From assembly GCA_905221605.1 (NCBI GenBank), contig CAJNDS010002330.1:150441-214440 (forward strand): 64,000 nucleotides of DNA, in the 5' to 3' direction. The notes beneath the pieces were generated by a model. It searched no databases and was not told the DNA's origin. It worked only from the letters and a program-made list of their open reading frames with translations. Shown piece by piece: positions 1-9,215 of the stretch. The position numbers and the translations under genes are program-made. How positions within the stretch are numbered: position 1 is the stretch's first letter; the number at the start of each line of letters is the position of its first letter. This DNA is from Symbiodinium natans (lineage: Eukaryota; Sar; Dinophyceae; Suessiales; Symbiodiniaceae).

Positions 1-116
1 GGTTTAGGGTTTAGGGTTCAGAGTTTAGGGTTTAAGTTTAGGGTTCAGGGTTTAGGGTTTAGGGTTTAGGGTTCAGGGTTTAGGGTTTAGGGTTTAGGGT
101 TTAGGGTTGAGGAAGA
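1..116. repeat. Telomere-like array, G-rich on + strand
   Basis: Near-perfect TTTAGGG heptamers with occasional TTCAGGG variants open the window. They are followed by unique sequence and further arrays in the opposite orientation, so this is an interstitial array. Confidence 0.9.
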
Positions 117-300
117 CATGGGCTCCTGAAGCAACACCATAGGTTTCAGCCTGAGGAGCCTACTGTGGTATACCCTGAACCCTAAACCCTCAAGACAAAA
201 TAAATAGAAATTGTATGTGGTATCATTCTGAATTTTCCAAGATATTTGTCTAAACAGCTGACAAACAGAGTTTAAGTAAATTAATCCAAAGCGGGAGGAA
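117..300. other. Short unique island, nothing recognised
   Basis: About 180 bases of non-repetitive sequence between the opening heptamer array and the CCCAAAATTGGC minisatellite. I see no convincing exon or RNA gene in it. Confidence 0.4.
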
Positions 301-302
301 AG

Positions 303-1008
303 CCAAATTGGCCCCAAAGCCCAAAATTGGCTTCCCAAAGGCGGAACATTGGCGGAGCCCAAATTAAGCCCAAAATTGGCTTCCGGAGCCCAAATTGGCT
401 CGGCTCCCGAATTTGTTTGAAAATGGCCTCAAAATTGGCTCCAAAGCCCACAATTGGCTCCAAAGCCCAAAATTGGCTTCCGCAGCCCAAAATTGGCTCC
501 CAGAGCCCCAAAATTTGCCCCAAAGCCCAAAATTGGCTTTCCCAAAGCCCAAAGCCCAAAATTGGCCCCCAAAGCCCAAACTGGTCCGGAAAGCCCAAAC
601 CACTTCCGGAGCCCAAAATTTGCTCCCAGAGCCCAAAATTGTTTCCAAAGCCCAAATAAGCCAAATTTGGGCTCCACAAATTGGCTCCCAGAACCCAAAA
701 TCGGCGCAAAGCCCAAAATGGGCTCCCCCAGATCAAATTTGGCTCCCAGAGCCAATTGCACCCAAAGCCCAAAATTGGCCCCCAAAGCCCAAAATTTGCT
801 CCAAAGCCCAAAATTGGCCTCGAAAACCCAAAATTGGCGCCAAAGCCCAAATTGGCTCCGAAAGCCCAAAATTTGCTCCGAAAGCCCAAAATTAGTTTCC
901 GAACCCCAAAATTAACTCCCGGAGCCCAAAATTGGCTCCAAGGCCCAAAATTGGCCCCCAAAGCCAAAATTGCTCGAGCCTAAAATTGGCTCCCAGACCC
1001 CCCAGACC
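303..1008. repeat. ~15-bp minisatellite, core CCCAAAATTGGCTCC
   Basis: Roughly 45 imperfect copies of a unit around CCCAAAATTGGCTCC, containing the self-complementary core CCAATTTTGG/CCAAAATTGG. Because the unit is often a multiple of three and lacks stops, long open frames appear on both strands; they read as PKIGSQS-like or FGLWANF-like peptide repeats and are not credible proteins. Confidence 0.9.
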
Positions 1009-1687
1009 TTAAACCTAATCTTGGCTTAAAAGGTTCCAAGAAGCCACAAAAAGCCCCAAGGCCCAAATCAGGCCCCGACCCTGCCGAAGCTCGCCCCTGC
1101 CCACCCAGCCCCCCGCCCTTCCCAAAAGTAAAAATGTCGTTCCAAAAAAACACGTTTCGGTCAAAACTTTCGCTCAATACTTTCCCTCAAAACTTTCGCT
1201 CAAAACTTTCGCTCAAAACGTTCTTGGGACCCAAACCCTATACAATTTCTATAAACCCTAAACCCTAAACCCTAAACCCTAAACCCAAAACCTTAAACCC
1301 TAAACCTCACTCCGAAAATCCTCAACCCTGAGCCCGCGTTGACAGACCAGTGAGCTGGCTCTCGGACATGGATCTACGGTCTTCGTAAACCCATGCTCTT
1401 TGGGTTTAGAGGTTCAGTCTGGTATTTGGGGTTTAGGATTCAGGGTGCACATCCTGAACCTTCCTAAGCCCCTAGCAGAAGCTCCCTCCCCTCCCCCCCC
1501 AGCGAGAGTTCCCTCTTTGAAATCCCAACCCCTAAACTCCAAACCCGAGAGACCACACCCTAACCCCAAGACCCTACTGTAAACCCTAATCCCTAGACCC
1601 TGGTCCCTAGATTACAACCCCTAAGCCCTAAACCTTAAACCCTAAACCCTGAAAGCGCAACCCCCGAGCTCCTAAGCCGGTCGGAAG
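1009..1687. other. Unique and heptamer-rich sequence without a supported gene
   Basis: Holds a C-rich stretch, three tandem copies of a CAAAACTTTCGCT-like motif near 1165-1220, and CCCTAAA arrays near 1255-1310. No exon with both coding quality and splice-like borders stands out. Confidence 0.4.
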
Positions 1688-1719
1688 GTGTGCAAGGGCT
1701 TCCAGTGCCGGAAGCTCAG
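1688..1719 (+). CDS. Candidate Cys-rich microexon 1
   Basis: A 32-bp island after GGAAG and before GTAGTG reads VCKGFQCRKL. The C-x4-C spacing and the trailing basic/Leu residues resemble the other cysteine-rich microexons downstream. It is short, so the assignment rests on motif and splice borders only. Confidence 0.35.
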
Positions 1720-2260
1720 GTAGTGCTTTCCAAGCCTGAGCCGTAGGGTTTAGGGTTAGGGTTTAGGGTTTAGGGTTTAGGGTTCAGGGTTTAGGGTTTA
1801 GAATTTAGCCTGAGCCGCAAGTGACTCGTAGGGTTTCAGGTTCGGGTTTGTGGTTTGGGTTTTCGAGGTTTAGGTTTCCCTGAACCTTCCCAACCTCTAG
1901 GCTGATCCAGACAAGAATGAGAACAACATCCGTGATATTCACAGTTCATAGAAGGAACGAAAGAACCCGAAGCCCTCAACCCCAAATTTACTGCCTCCTA
2001 CGGCCCTTAGCCCTCAAACTGTAAACCCCTAGACTTCAACCAGCCCAAGGCCCAAGACTCGACACCCCAGACCCTAAACCCCAAACCCCAAACGCCAAAC
2101 TCTAAACCCCAAACCCCAAACCCTAAACTCTACACCCCAGACCCTAAACTCTAAACCCCAAACCCCAAACCCCAAACCCTAAACCCTAAACCCTAAACCC
2201 TAAACCCCAAACCCTATGACCCTACACCGTCAACGCCCAGGCCCTCATCCCCTCACGCAG

Positions 2261-2316
2261 AAGCTCAAGAGCAACGACACCTTCGGCTGGTCTGAGAGCG
2301 CCTGCTGCGAGCCCAG
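2261..2316 (+). CDS. Candidate Cys-rich microexon 2
   Basis: Preceded by ACGCAG and followed by a possible GC donor (AG|GCCAAC). It reads KLKSNDTFGWSESACCEP, with the KLK, GW and CCEP elements that recur in this gene family. It is flanked on both sides by CCCTAAA arrays that would be intron. Confidence 0.5.
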
Positions 2317-2324
2317 GCCAACCC

Positions 2325-2410
2325 TAAACCCTAAACCCTAAACCCTAAACCCTAAACCCTAAACCCTAAACCCTAAACCCTAAACCCTAAACCCTAAACC
2401 CTAAACCCTG
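2325..2410. repeat. Telomere-like array, CCCTAAA orientation
   Basis: Twelve or so uninterrupted CCCTAAA units directly after candidate microexon 2; inferred to be intronic. Confidence 0.9.
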
Positions 2411-2980
2411 AGCCCAGGCCCTCCTCTGCTTGGAGGGTTTGGGGTTGAGGGTTTCGGGCTTAGGGGTTTAGGGTTTCGGGTTTAGGGTTTGGGGTTTAGG
2501 GTTTGGGGTGTAGGGTTTGGGGTGTAGGGTTTCAGGGTTTCGGGTTTAGGGTTTAGGGTTTCGGGTTTCGGGTTGGGGTGTAGGGTTTTGAGGGTTGAGG
2601 GTACCTGCACGTGGAACTGGAATAGAACCTTCTTCATAGCTCCCAACTACTCAGGGACATAGAATAACCCTAAACCCTAAACCTTAAACCCTAAACCCTA
2701 AACCCTAAACCAAGTGTGCCAGTATGTTGCGGTCCCCAGGCCTTGGGGCTTGAGGGTCCCAAGCCCTAGGCCCCAAACCCTAGAAGCCTAAACCCCAACA
2801 AAACGCCCTAACCCTCAAACGCCCAAACCCTAAATCCCTCAAACCCTAAAAACCCTAAACCCTAAACGCCCAAACCCTAAACCCTAGACCCTAAACCCTA
2901 AATACTAAAGCCTAAACCCTAAACCCCAAAAACCCTAAACCCTAAAACCCTCCACTTTCCTCCTTCCCTCAGTCTGGCAG

Positions 2981-3016
2981 GATGTGCAAGGATGAGGTCA
3001 CCTGCTCGCGCCTGAG
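2981..3016 (+). CDS. Candidate Cys-rich microexon 3
   Basis: After GGCAG, the island reads MCKDEVTCSRL, again a C-x5-C unit with a basic tail, then leaves frame. The donor is uncertain (a GA dinucleotide is possible). Confidence 0.35.
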
Positions 3017-4008
3017 AGCTTAAGAGAAACCCCCGAACCCCAAGATCCTCGAACCCCTAAACCCTAAGACTTGATCCGTGTCTTTCTAGGGGGTTTAGGG
3101 TTTAGGGTTTAGGGTTTAGGGTTTAGGGTTTAGGGTTTAGGGTTTAGGGTTTAGGGTTTAGCCATTTGGGGTTGAGGGTTTCGGGTTTAAGGCTCAGGGT
3201 TCGCGGCTCAGGGTTTAGGCTGTATTGTAAACCCACTAAGGACGAGGGTATGGGCTTTAGGGCTTAGGTTTCGGCAACCTCCCCTGAAGCCCTAAACACG
3301 AATCATGGGCTCTTCATAGGAAACCAGGGAGCCCTCAAACCCTAGACCCTAAACCCTAACCCCAAACCGGAAACCCTAAACCCCAAACCCTTAACCCTAA
3401 GCTCTGAGCCCGCGACACCGAAACGCCGAGGTGCCCCGGAAAGCCAGTGGGCCCCGACCCCGGCAGGGGTTTAGGGTTTGGGAGGGTCAAACCCGATTGG
3501 TTTAGGGTTGGCGGTTTGGGGTTTTGGGTTGAAGGTTGAGGGTTGAGCCAAAGCCCGGTGACCTGAGCCCTGTGGCCACCGGTCAAAACCCACGAGACCC
3601 CAAAACATAGACCCCCAACAAAAATTTGAGCCTCAATGGAGGTACCAGGCTTAGTGTTTTGGATGTCAGGGCCGCAAGGGGTTTCCCAAAAACCCAAAAC
3701 CCTGACATAAACCCCAAATTTTCCCAAAGTTTTTGGGGTTCTCTAGAGAGGGGGACTCATTGGGGGTATGTAACCCAAGGTTCCCTGATACTCTTCCTAA
3801 GCTGCCCTAAGGTTCCCCATGAACCCCCCTCCCTTAAGAATCGCAAACCCTAAGCCCTAAACCCTAAACCCTAAACCCGCCCACCACCCCTCTCCTTCTG
3901 TAGGTAGGTGGGCGCTGTCGAGCGATCAGCGAGACCTTGGCAGGCTCTGCTGGGCTGCAGAGCCTGCCAGGCTCACCCCTGAGAGGTCGCCAAGCTAAAG
4001 ACTGGGCC
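3017..4008. other. Heptamer arrays and unique islands, one hairpin
   Basis: TTTAGGG arrays (about 3090-3160) alternate with islands at 3400-3470, 3555-3840 and 3900-4008. I find no convincing exon. A near-perfect inverted repeat at 3938-3969 is listed separately. Confidence 0.4.
3938..3969. other. Perfect 13-bp inverted repeat (hairpin)
   Basis: GGCAGGCTCTGC at 3939-3950 is the exact complement of 3957-3968, with a 6-base loop TGGGCT, and one more T-A pair outside. It lies just upstream of the 14-bp minisatellite. Function unknown. Confidence 0.7.
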
Positions 4009-4945
4009 AAGTGCATTGCGTCAAGGTCACGTGCGTTGTGGCAATGTGCCAGTGCATGTGCGAGCCGCATTGTTGTGCCAAGTGTGTTGCGCCAAGTGTA
4101 TTGCGCCAAGTCCGTTGTGCTACATGCACTGTGCCAAGTGCATTGTGCTAAGTGCATTGTTCCAGGGGCCAAGTGCACTGCGCTAATGCACTTCCAAGTG
4201 CATTGCGCCCAAGTGCATTGTGCCAAAGTGCCTTGCGCTCATGTGCACGTGCCTGTGTCAGGTGCATTGTGCCAAGTCCAAGTGCATTGCGCAGGTGCTC
4301 TGTGCCAAGTGCGTTGTTCAGGTGCATTGCGTCAGTGCCAAGTGCATTGCGCCAATGTGCCAAGTGCATTGTGTCAAGGCCAACTGCATTGTGCTAATGT
4401 ACCCGTGCATGTGCCAACTGCTTCTAGTGCCAAGTGCATTGCGTCAAGTCCGTTGTGCCAAGTGCATTGTGTCAAGGTAAGAGCCGCGTTGCTGTGCCAA
4501 GTGTGTTGCACCAAGTCCATTGCGCCAAGTCCGTTGTGCTAAGTGCACTGTGCCAAGTGCATTGCGCTAAGTGCATTGTCCCCTGTGCCAAGTGCATTGT
4601 GCCAAGTTCATTGTTCCAAGTGCATTGCGCCCAAGTGCATTGCGCCCAAGTGCATTGTGCCAAGTGCGTGCCAAGTCCAAGTGCTCTGTGCCAAGTGCAT
4701 TGTTCCAGGCGTGCATTGTGCCAAGTGCATTGCGCAAAAGGGCGTTATGCCGAAGGGCATTCTGCCAAGTGCATTGTGCTGCGTGTGCCAACTGCAGTCT
4801 AGTGCCAAGTGCATTGCGCAAGTGCTCTGTGCTAAGTGCATTGTGCCAAAGGGCATCGTGCCAAGCGCCTTGTGCCAAGTGCATTGCGCCAGCCGTGTTG
4901 TGCCGAGTGCATTGTGTCAAGGCCATTGCGCGCAAATGTCCCAAG
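4009..4945. repeat. ~14-bp minisatellite, core CCAAGTGCATTGTG
   Basis: More than 50 imperfect copies of CCAAGTGCATTGTG/CG units with frequent single-base drift and insertions. Long open frames on both strands (CQVHCAK- or LGTMHLAQ-like) come from the repeat and do not look like proteins. Confidence 0.9.
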
Positions 4946-5832
4946 CATTCGCAGTGTTTTATCTTAGTGTCTTATCTTAGTGTCCTCTAAACATGTTCGA
5001 TGTGTGAAATGTGAAACATTCTTAGTGTTCTGTCTGAGTGTCCTCTAAACATGTTCGATATATGAAAATTGAATGGCTGGCTTGGCTTTGGCTGGCTCCG
5101 GTTTGGTTCCGTGATGAGTAGTGTTTGGGTGGTCTCGGGGTGGGCATGTCTTCATACTATTGCGTTCAGCTGACCAATGCTACACCCTAAATAAACCCTA
5201 AACCCTAAAGCCCTAAAGCCCTTAACCCTAAAGCCCTAAAGCCCAAAAGCTGCCGGCGACATTCAGACAGGAACCGCGCAAGGATTTCGACACCCGGACC
5301 GGCTCGACGCTACAGGCTCGTTGGTGGGTTTAGGGTTTAGGGTTTAGGGTTTAGGGTTTAGGGTTTAGGGTTTAGGGTTTAGGGTTTAGGGTTCAGGGTG
5401 TAGGGTGTAGGGTTTAGGGTTTAGGGTTTAGGCTTTAGGGGGTTCTCTTCACTTCTTGCTACAGCTGGGCTTCATGGTTTCAGAACCCCAAGCCCTAAAC
5501 CCTGAACCCTGAACCCTCAACCCTAAACCCTAAACCCTAAACCCTAAACCCTAAACCCTGAACCCTGAACCCTAGACCCTAAATCCATGAACCCTAAACT
5601 CTAATCTGTCAGGGTTTTGGGTTTAGGGTTCAGAGCAACCCGGGTGCAATAGACTGTCTCTCACTCTCAAGACACCGGGACCAGAAGCAGAAACAGGACG
5701 CAATTCGCATGCTTTCAGCACTGTTTACGGCTCATTTGTTATGGGCATGCTTCGGCAAGCAGTCCTAAGCAAGAAGCGTTGCACCAGCGGGGATTTCAAT
5801 CTTGCTTAGGTGCAAGGTGCCACGGCCGAACA
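4946..5832. other. Unique islands and telomere-like arrays upstream of the membrane gene
   Basis: Contains a short duplicated phrase (CTTAGTGT...CCTCTAAACATGTTCGAT at about 4974-5060), TTTAGGG arrays at 5325-5440 and CCCTAAA arrays at 5515-5570. Unique sequence from 5635 to 5832 leads into the 5.8-kb gene and may include its 5' exon or leader. No promoter motif is recognised. Confidence 0.4.
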
Positions 5833-7886
5833 ATGTTCTCCGACAGCCTGGCAGGCGCGCACGCGGCCGCTGTCGTCATTTTCCTCAGCTTCCATTGGAG
5901 GATGACGCATGGGGACATTGCCAGGTCATTGGGAAAGCTCACCCAGTACTTGTGGGCAAGCTTGGGTGGCGCAGCCCGCTGCCCTGACGAAGCGACGAAG
6001 CGAATCGATGCAGCCATGGATCAGCTTCGAGAGGACAGCTATGTGGAAACAAGCAAGCTGATGATGCATGTAAACGCCATGTCGATGGTTCTCATTCCTT
6101 ACATCTATGGGGATGACCGGAGATTCATGGCCGGTATCCTGCTCGCTGCTGCAGCTGCTTATGCCACGCACTTGGCCTTGGCGATGCGGAGGATCAGCCT
6201 GAGGGCCTACCAGTTGAAAACATTTGTTGCGGCATACTACGTGATCACGATCCTGTGTATCTGGTCTGGTCAGCTAGCAGGTAGCTCTGAAACGCATCAA
6301 AGGTTGATGACAGTCGGCCAGATCACCTTGTTCGCCTGTTATTGTGATCGCACCGTGCACATACCAGGCCAAGTTGCCCTCGCTCTGGCACAGATCCTTC
6401 AGCTTGCGGCATCTAGGGGCTGGCAAGGCATCTCAGCCAATGTCGTGGTAACTCCATTGCTCACAGCCTTGATCCTGACATTTTGCCTCGTGGTCCTGGA
6501 GAACACCCTGAAGGAAGGCTTGGCAGCTCAGTTCCGAGGCACAGATGCTGAGTCCTTGGTCGCCTCCTTTCGGACGATGCTGCGGGGCTTATGCGATGCG
6601 GATCTGTTGCTGGATGAGTCCTTGACCATCGTGGACGATCACGACCTCCTCAGTGGGCTACTGGGCCGGAAAGAGAGCCTTACTGGCCAGGCCTTTGCAG
6701 ACCTTCTCCTACAAGATACCGAAGAGCAGGAAAGATTCCAAAAGTTCATCGGAAGGCCGAACGTATCCATGGGCACCTCTCAAGCAAGCACGCCCCCGTG
6801 CTTGCGTGTCTCCCTTCGAAGAAGGAGCCCTTTCCAGCGCGTGGGCGCCGATCTTTTCCACGTGCGCGTTCCGCGCTTGTACGGCTGCGCCGGTGCCTAC
6901 CACCTCATGGCTTTGAAGCTGGATCCGGATGCGGAAGTCGGGGAGGAAGACGAGCAGGTAGGTCCCGTAAGTTCTTCAGAGGCTTCCTTCTTGAGGCCCG
7001 CCAGCTTCGCAAGCTTGGACGGCTTAGATTTGGATGGTCCGCCCTCCCCGATCTCGGATCGAGCTAAGGGATCCTTCTTGGAGGCGCTCCAGACATTCTC
7101 AGAGCTGAGCTTCAAGGTGGGGTTTCAGGGTTTAGGGTTTAGGGTTTGGGGTTTAGGGTTTCAGGGTTTAGGGTTTAGGGTTTAGGGTTTAGGGTTTAGG
7201 GTACCCTTTGTTGGGGGCCCCTCGAAGGGGGATTCTATTCTATTTAGGGTATCAAGGGGGTCACCCCTAGTATCGGAAGCCCGCAGGTGGAACGGCGGGT
7301 CAATCCTAGGGTCATCTCGATGCACTTCAACTTCATGCGAAGCCAGGCGGACGCGCAGAGTGTGAACAGACCCCAGGTAGTAGAGTAGGCAACCTTTACC
7401 CTTTTTGGGTTTTCTACCCCCTATAAAATCCCAAATAGTCGTAGAGTAGGCAACCTTTACCCTTTTTGGGTTCTCTACCTACAAAATCCCAAAGGCTCAC
7501 CTTTATTTCCCCCAGGTTACTGGACAACTAAGGGCCTGCTCTCCGAGCCTTCATCCGGCCGACGCAGTGGGCTAGGGTGAGTGGCCTCATGAGAGGAGAT
7601 GGCTCTGCTTCTGGGTAGCCCAGTGGTTTTACCCTTTTTGTTGGGGTTCTGGGGTTCCTTTTATAGTAGTGAATTTCAAAAAAAGGGGGTGCCCTTATTA
7701 AGATATTGGGCTACCAAGGCTTCGTCAGACGTTGCAACGCATGAGCTTGGTGAGCTCTGGATCCCTTTCGGCCACCCCTCGCAATACCGGCTGGCTCGGC
7801 GGGCCCAGGTGCGCAGTGCGCAGGGGGGCCACCTGTGGATTGACCTGAAAGAAACCGGGGAGGTCCTTCGGCGCAGCGAGAAAAGG
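5833..7886 (+). CDS. Multi-pass membrane protein with PAS-like domain, multi-exon
   Basis: The first ATG of an open frame that runs upstream to 5779 is at 5833. The large exon (5833-7116, 428 codons) then ends AAG|GTGGGG, and the frame dissolves into telomeric heptamers. Residues 6-230 contain about six hydrophobic segments, for example around 76-93, 98-118, 128-148 and 208-228. About residues 250-365 resemble the divergent PAS-like domain common in predicted dinoflagellate membrane proteins (CDADLLLD..., EEQERFQKFI, then FHVRVPRLYG and LMALKLDPD). Likely further exons are 7287-7376 (30 codons, phase 0 both ends), 7533-7576 (GTGAGT donor) and 7719-7886 (GTGAGA donor). The phase between the last two is not reconciled, so an exon edge is wrong or an exon is missed. 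Role is probably membrane sensing; ligand unknown. It may continue into the Cys-rich exons downstream. Confidence 0.6.
7117..7286 (+). other. Intron with telomere-like repeats
   Basis: Begins GTGGGG, runs into TTTAGGG heptamers, and ends CCCGCAG before a G. Its 3' half holds the phrase ACCCCTAGTATCGGAAG, which recurs at 26,330-26,350 near another intron end, suggesting a shared intron element. Confidence 0.5.
7377..7532 (+). mobile_element. Introner-like intron (relative of the one at 43.2 kb)
   Basis: Starts GTAGTAGAGT after CCCCAG and ends GACAACTAAG before a G. It contains two tandem versions of a GTAGAGTAGGCAACC... block. The last ~45 bp (from AATCCCAAAGG through TTTATTTCCCCCAG to GACAACTAAG) nearly match the 3' part of the 96-bp insertion at 43,175-43,270. 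Two unrelated genes sharing an intron sequence fits a mobile intron family. Confidence 0.5.
7628..7718 (+). other. Probable intron 3' segment, repeat-like
   Basis: Runs from TTTTACCCTTTTTG to CTACCAAG before exon 7719. It shares the CCTTTTTG/GGGTT style of the introner-like segments but is not clearly the same element. Confidence 0.3.
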
Positions 7887-8375
7887 GTGAGATGCCTAAA
7901 CCCCCTCAATCCGCCCACGAGCAGCCTAAGACCCCAAATTCCGAAAACCTCAGAACCCCACAGCCCCAAAACCTCGAAATCCTCCCCAACCCCCCCCCCC
8001 CCCCCCACCCCCAAAAGAAGAAAAAAAGCCAAAACCCCTACACCCAAATCCCTCCACCAAGAAAAGAATGAAAAACAAACAACAACAAAAACAAGAAAAC
8101 CCCCAAAACCCTAAAACCCTAAAATTCCAAAAAGTCAACAAGCTCGCAAAGCCCCCAAAACCCCCCAAAACCCCCCCGAAACCCCCCAAAACCCCCCCCC
8201 AAAACCCCCCAAAACCCCCCAAAACCCCCCAAAAGCCCCAAGCCCCGAAACCCCCCAAAACCCCCCAAAACCCCCCAAAAGCCCCCAAAAGCCCCCAAAA
8301 CCCCCGAAAGCCCCCAAAACCCCCCAAAAGCCCCCAAAGCCCCCCAAAACCTCCCAAAACCCCCTTTGCCTGCAG
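7887..8375. repeat. C/A-rich low-complexity tract (CCCCCCAAAA)n
   Basis: After the donor at 7887 the sequence becomes almost purely C and A on the + strand, with units such as CCCCCCAAAA and a C homopolymer near 7990. It is open in several frames (P/K-rich or G/F-rich) by composition alone. Inferred intron ahead of the exon at 8376. Confidence 0.7.
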
Positions 8376-8417
8376 GGCTGCTGCACCGCCAAGTTCTGCC
8401 CCTCTGTGGCTTGGCTG
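8376..8417 (+). CDS. Cys-rich microexon 4
   Basis: After TGCAG, the island reads GCCTAKFCPSVAWL: a CC pair, then C five residues on, as in ECC-x3-FC exons further along. It starts in phase 0, which is compatible with exon 7719-7886 ending in phase 0, so the membrane gene and the Cys-rich gene could be one transcript. Confidence 0.5.
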
Positions 8418-8534
8418 AGAGATTCTGGGAAGTTAGGCTTTGGGGGGTGTATTGTGTGCTTCAAACCCTAAACCCTAAACCTTAAACCCTAAAACCCTAA
8501 ACCCTAAACCCTAAGCCCTAAGCTCTCCTTGCAG

Positions 8535-8589
8535 GACTTCTGCGACAACATCACGGGCTGGGAGAAGCATCCTGCGACGGGCCTGAAAG
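8535..8589 (+). CDS. Cys-rich microexon 5
   Basis: After CTTGCAG the island reads DFCDNITGWEKHPATGLK, with the GW-x-K-x-P element, and can end at AAAG|GCGCC (GC donor) with one base of a Gly codon. The next Cys-rich exon at 18,066 begins with the two bases that complete Gly and continues STKEECC. The join across the retrotransposon is therefore in frame and matches the family pattern GLK-GST-x-EECC. Confidence 0.55.
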
Positions 8590-8602
8590 GCGCCTGAAGT
8601 CT

Positions 8603-8707
8603 ACTTGGAGGTTCATGGTACTTATTAACCATATTAGGGCACTTAAGGGGCTAGGTGGGTTATAAGTGCAGTTTTAATTGGTTAGTAAGTACCATGAACC
8701 TCCAAGT
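8603..8707. mobile_element. MITE-like element, copy 1
   Basis: About 105 bp bounded by perfect 20-bp inverted repeats (8603-8622 against 8688-8707) that extend with one mismatch to about 29 bp. The termini ACTTGGAGGTTCATGGTACT recur in related elements at 20.53 and 46.41 kb. There is no coding capacity. Confidence 0.75.
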
Positions 8708-8813
8708 GCTAGGCTGCTTACAAACTTCTTGACTTGAGGTCTGGGGCGTGAGATTGGGAGCCTTGTGGCTTAGGGTTTAGGATTGGGTGGTATAGTGGCG
8801 TGGGTGAAGTAGG

Positions 8814-8818
8814 GACTC
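8814..8818. repeat. Target site duplication GACTC (left)
   Basis: GACTC immediately precedes the 5' LTR and is repeated immediately after the 3' LTR at 17,739-17,743. Five base pairs is the size expected for Ty1/copia integration. Confidence 0.9.
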
Positions 8819-9040
8819 TGCAACATGTAAGGCCTGTATCAGCAGCACCATGTCTGATCATTCACTGTTGGCCGCGCTGCTGTGTGATAGGCTCATGCAA
8901 GGGGCCCCTTGTACATGGGGAAATCCAGCGCTTGACGCCATTGCTACGAGTGCGTTGTGCACTTGGAAAAGGTCAGAGCGGTGAGCTCTTCGGTGGTTGT
9001 GCTTGAGCCCAAACCTCGCTACTTGTGGCACTCTGCTGCA
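8819..9040 (+). repeat. 5' LTR
   Basis: 222 bp, TGCAACATG...CTCTGCTGCA. By eye it is the same length and sequence as 17,517-17,738 (constant offset 8,698). No TATA box is evident. Confidence 0.93.
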
Positions 9041-9041
9041 T

Positions 9042-9053
9042 TGGTAGCGGAGC
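9042..9053 (+). promoter_or_regulatory. tRNA primer-binding site
   Basis: TGGTAGCGGAGC begins one base after the 5' LTR. It would pair with a tRNA 3' end reading GCTCCGCTACCA. It resembles the initiator-Met tRNA sites used by many copia elements (TGGTATCAGAGC in plants), but the exact dinoflagellate tRNA is not checked. Confidence 0.7.
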
Positions 9054-9215
9054 ACGTGCCGGTCCAGGCAGTGCTCGACAGCTGCCCTTGGTCCTCCTCT
9101 TCGACGACTACGCCTGAGGCATCTTCTACCCGACCATCGGCTACCTGTTCGCTGGCGACCTTGCCAAGGACAGTTTTCTCCGTGCAGCGCTTGGCTGCGT
9201 GTTTTGCAGTTTTCC

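Noticed and set aside
1-116. True chromosome end (telomere) at the window start
   Set aside because: Arrays of the same heptamer occur in both orientations across 52 kb and unique sequence flanks each one; nothing marks position 1 as terminal.
303-983. Proteins of 94-228 codons over the CCCAAAATTGGC repeat
   Set aside because: Open frames on both strands and several phases, all made of one short repeat.
3864-4990. Cys/His-rich proteins over the CCAAGTGCATTGTG repeat
   Set aside because: Frames on both strands follow the 14-bp repeat with constant phase slips; no non-repeat coding sequence.
7950-8464. Gly/Phe-rich or Pro/Lys-rich proteins
   Set aside because: Product of a CCCCCCAAAA tract; composition only.
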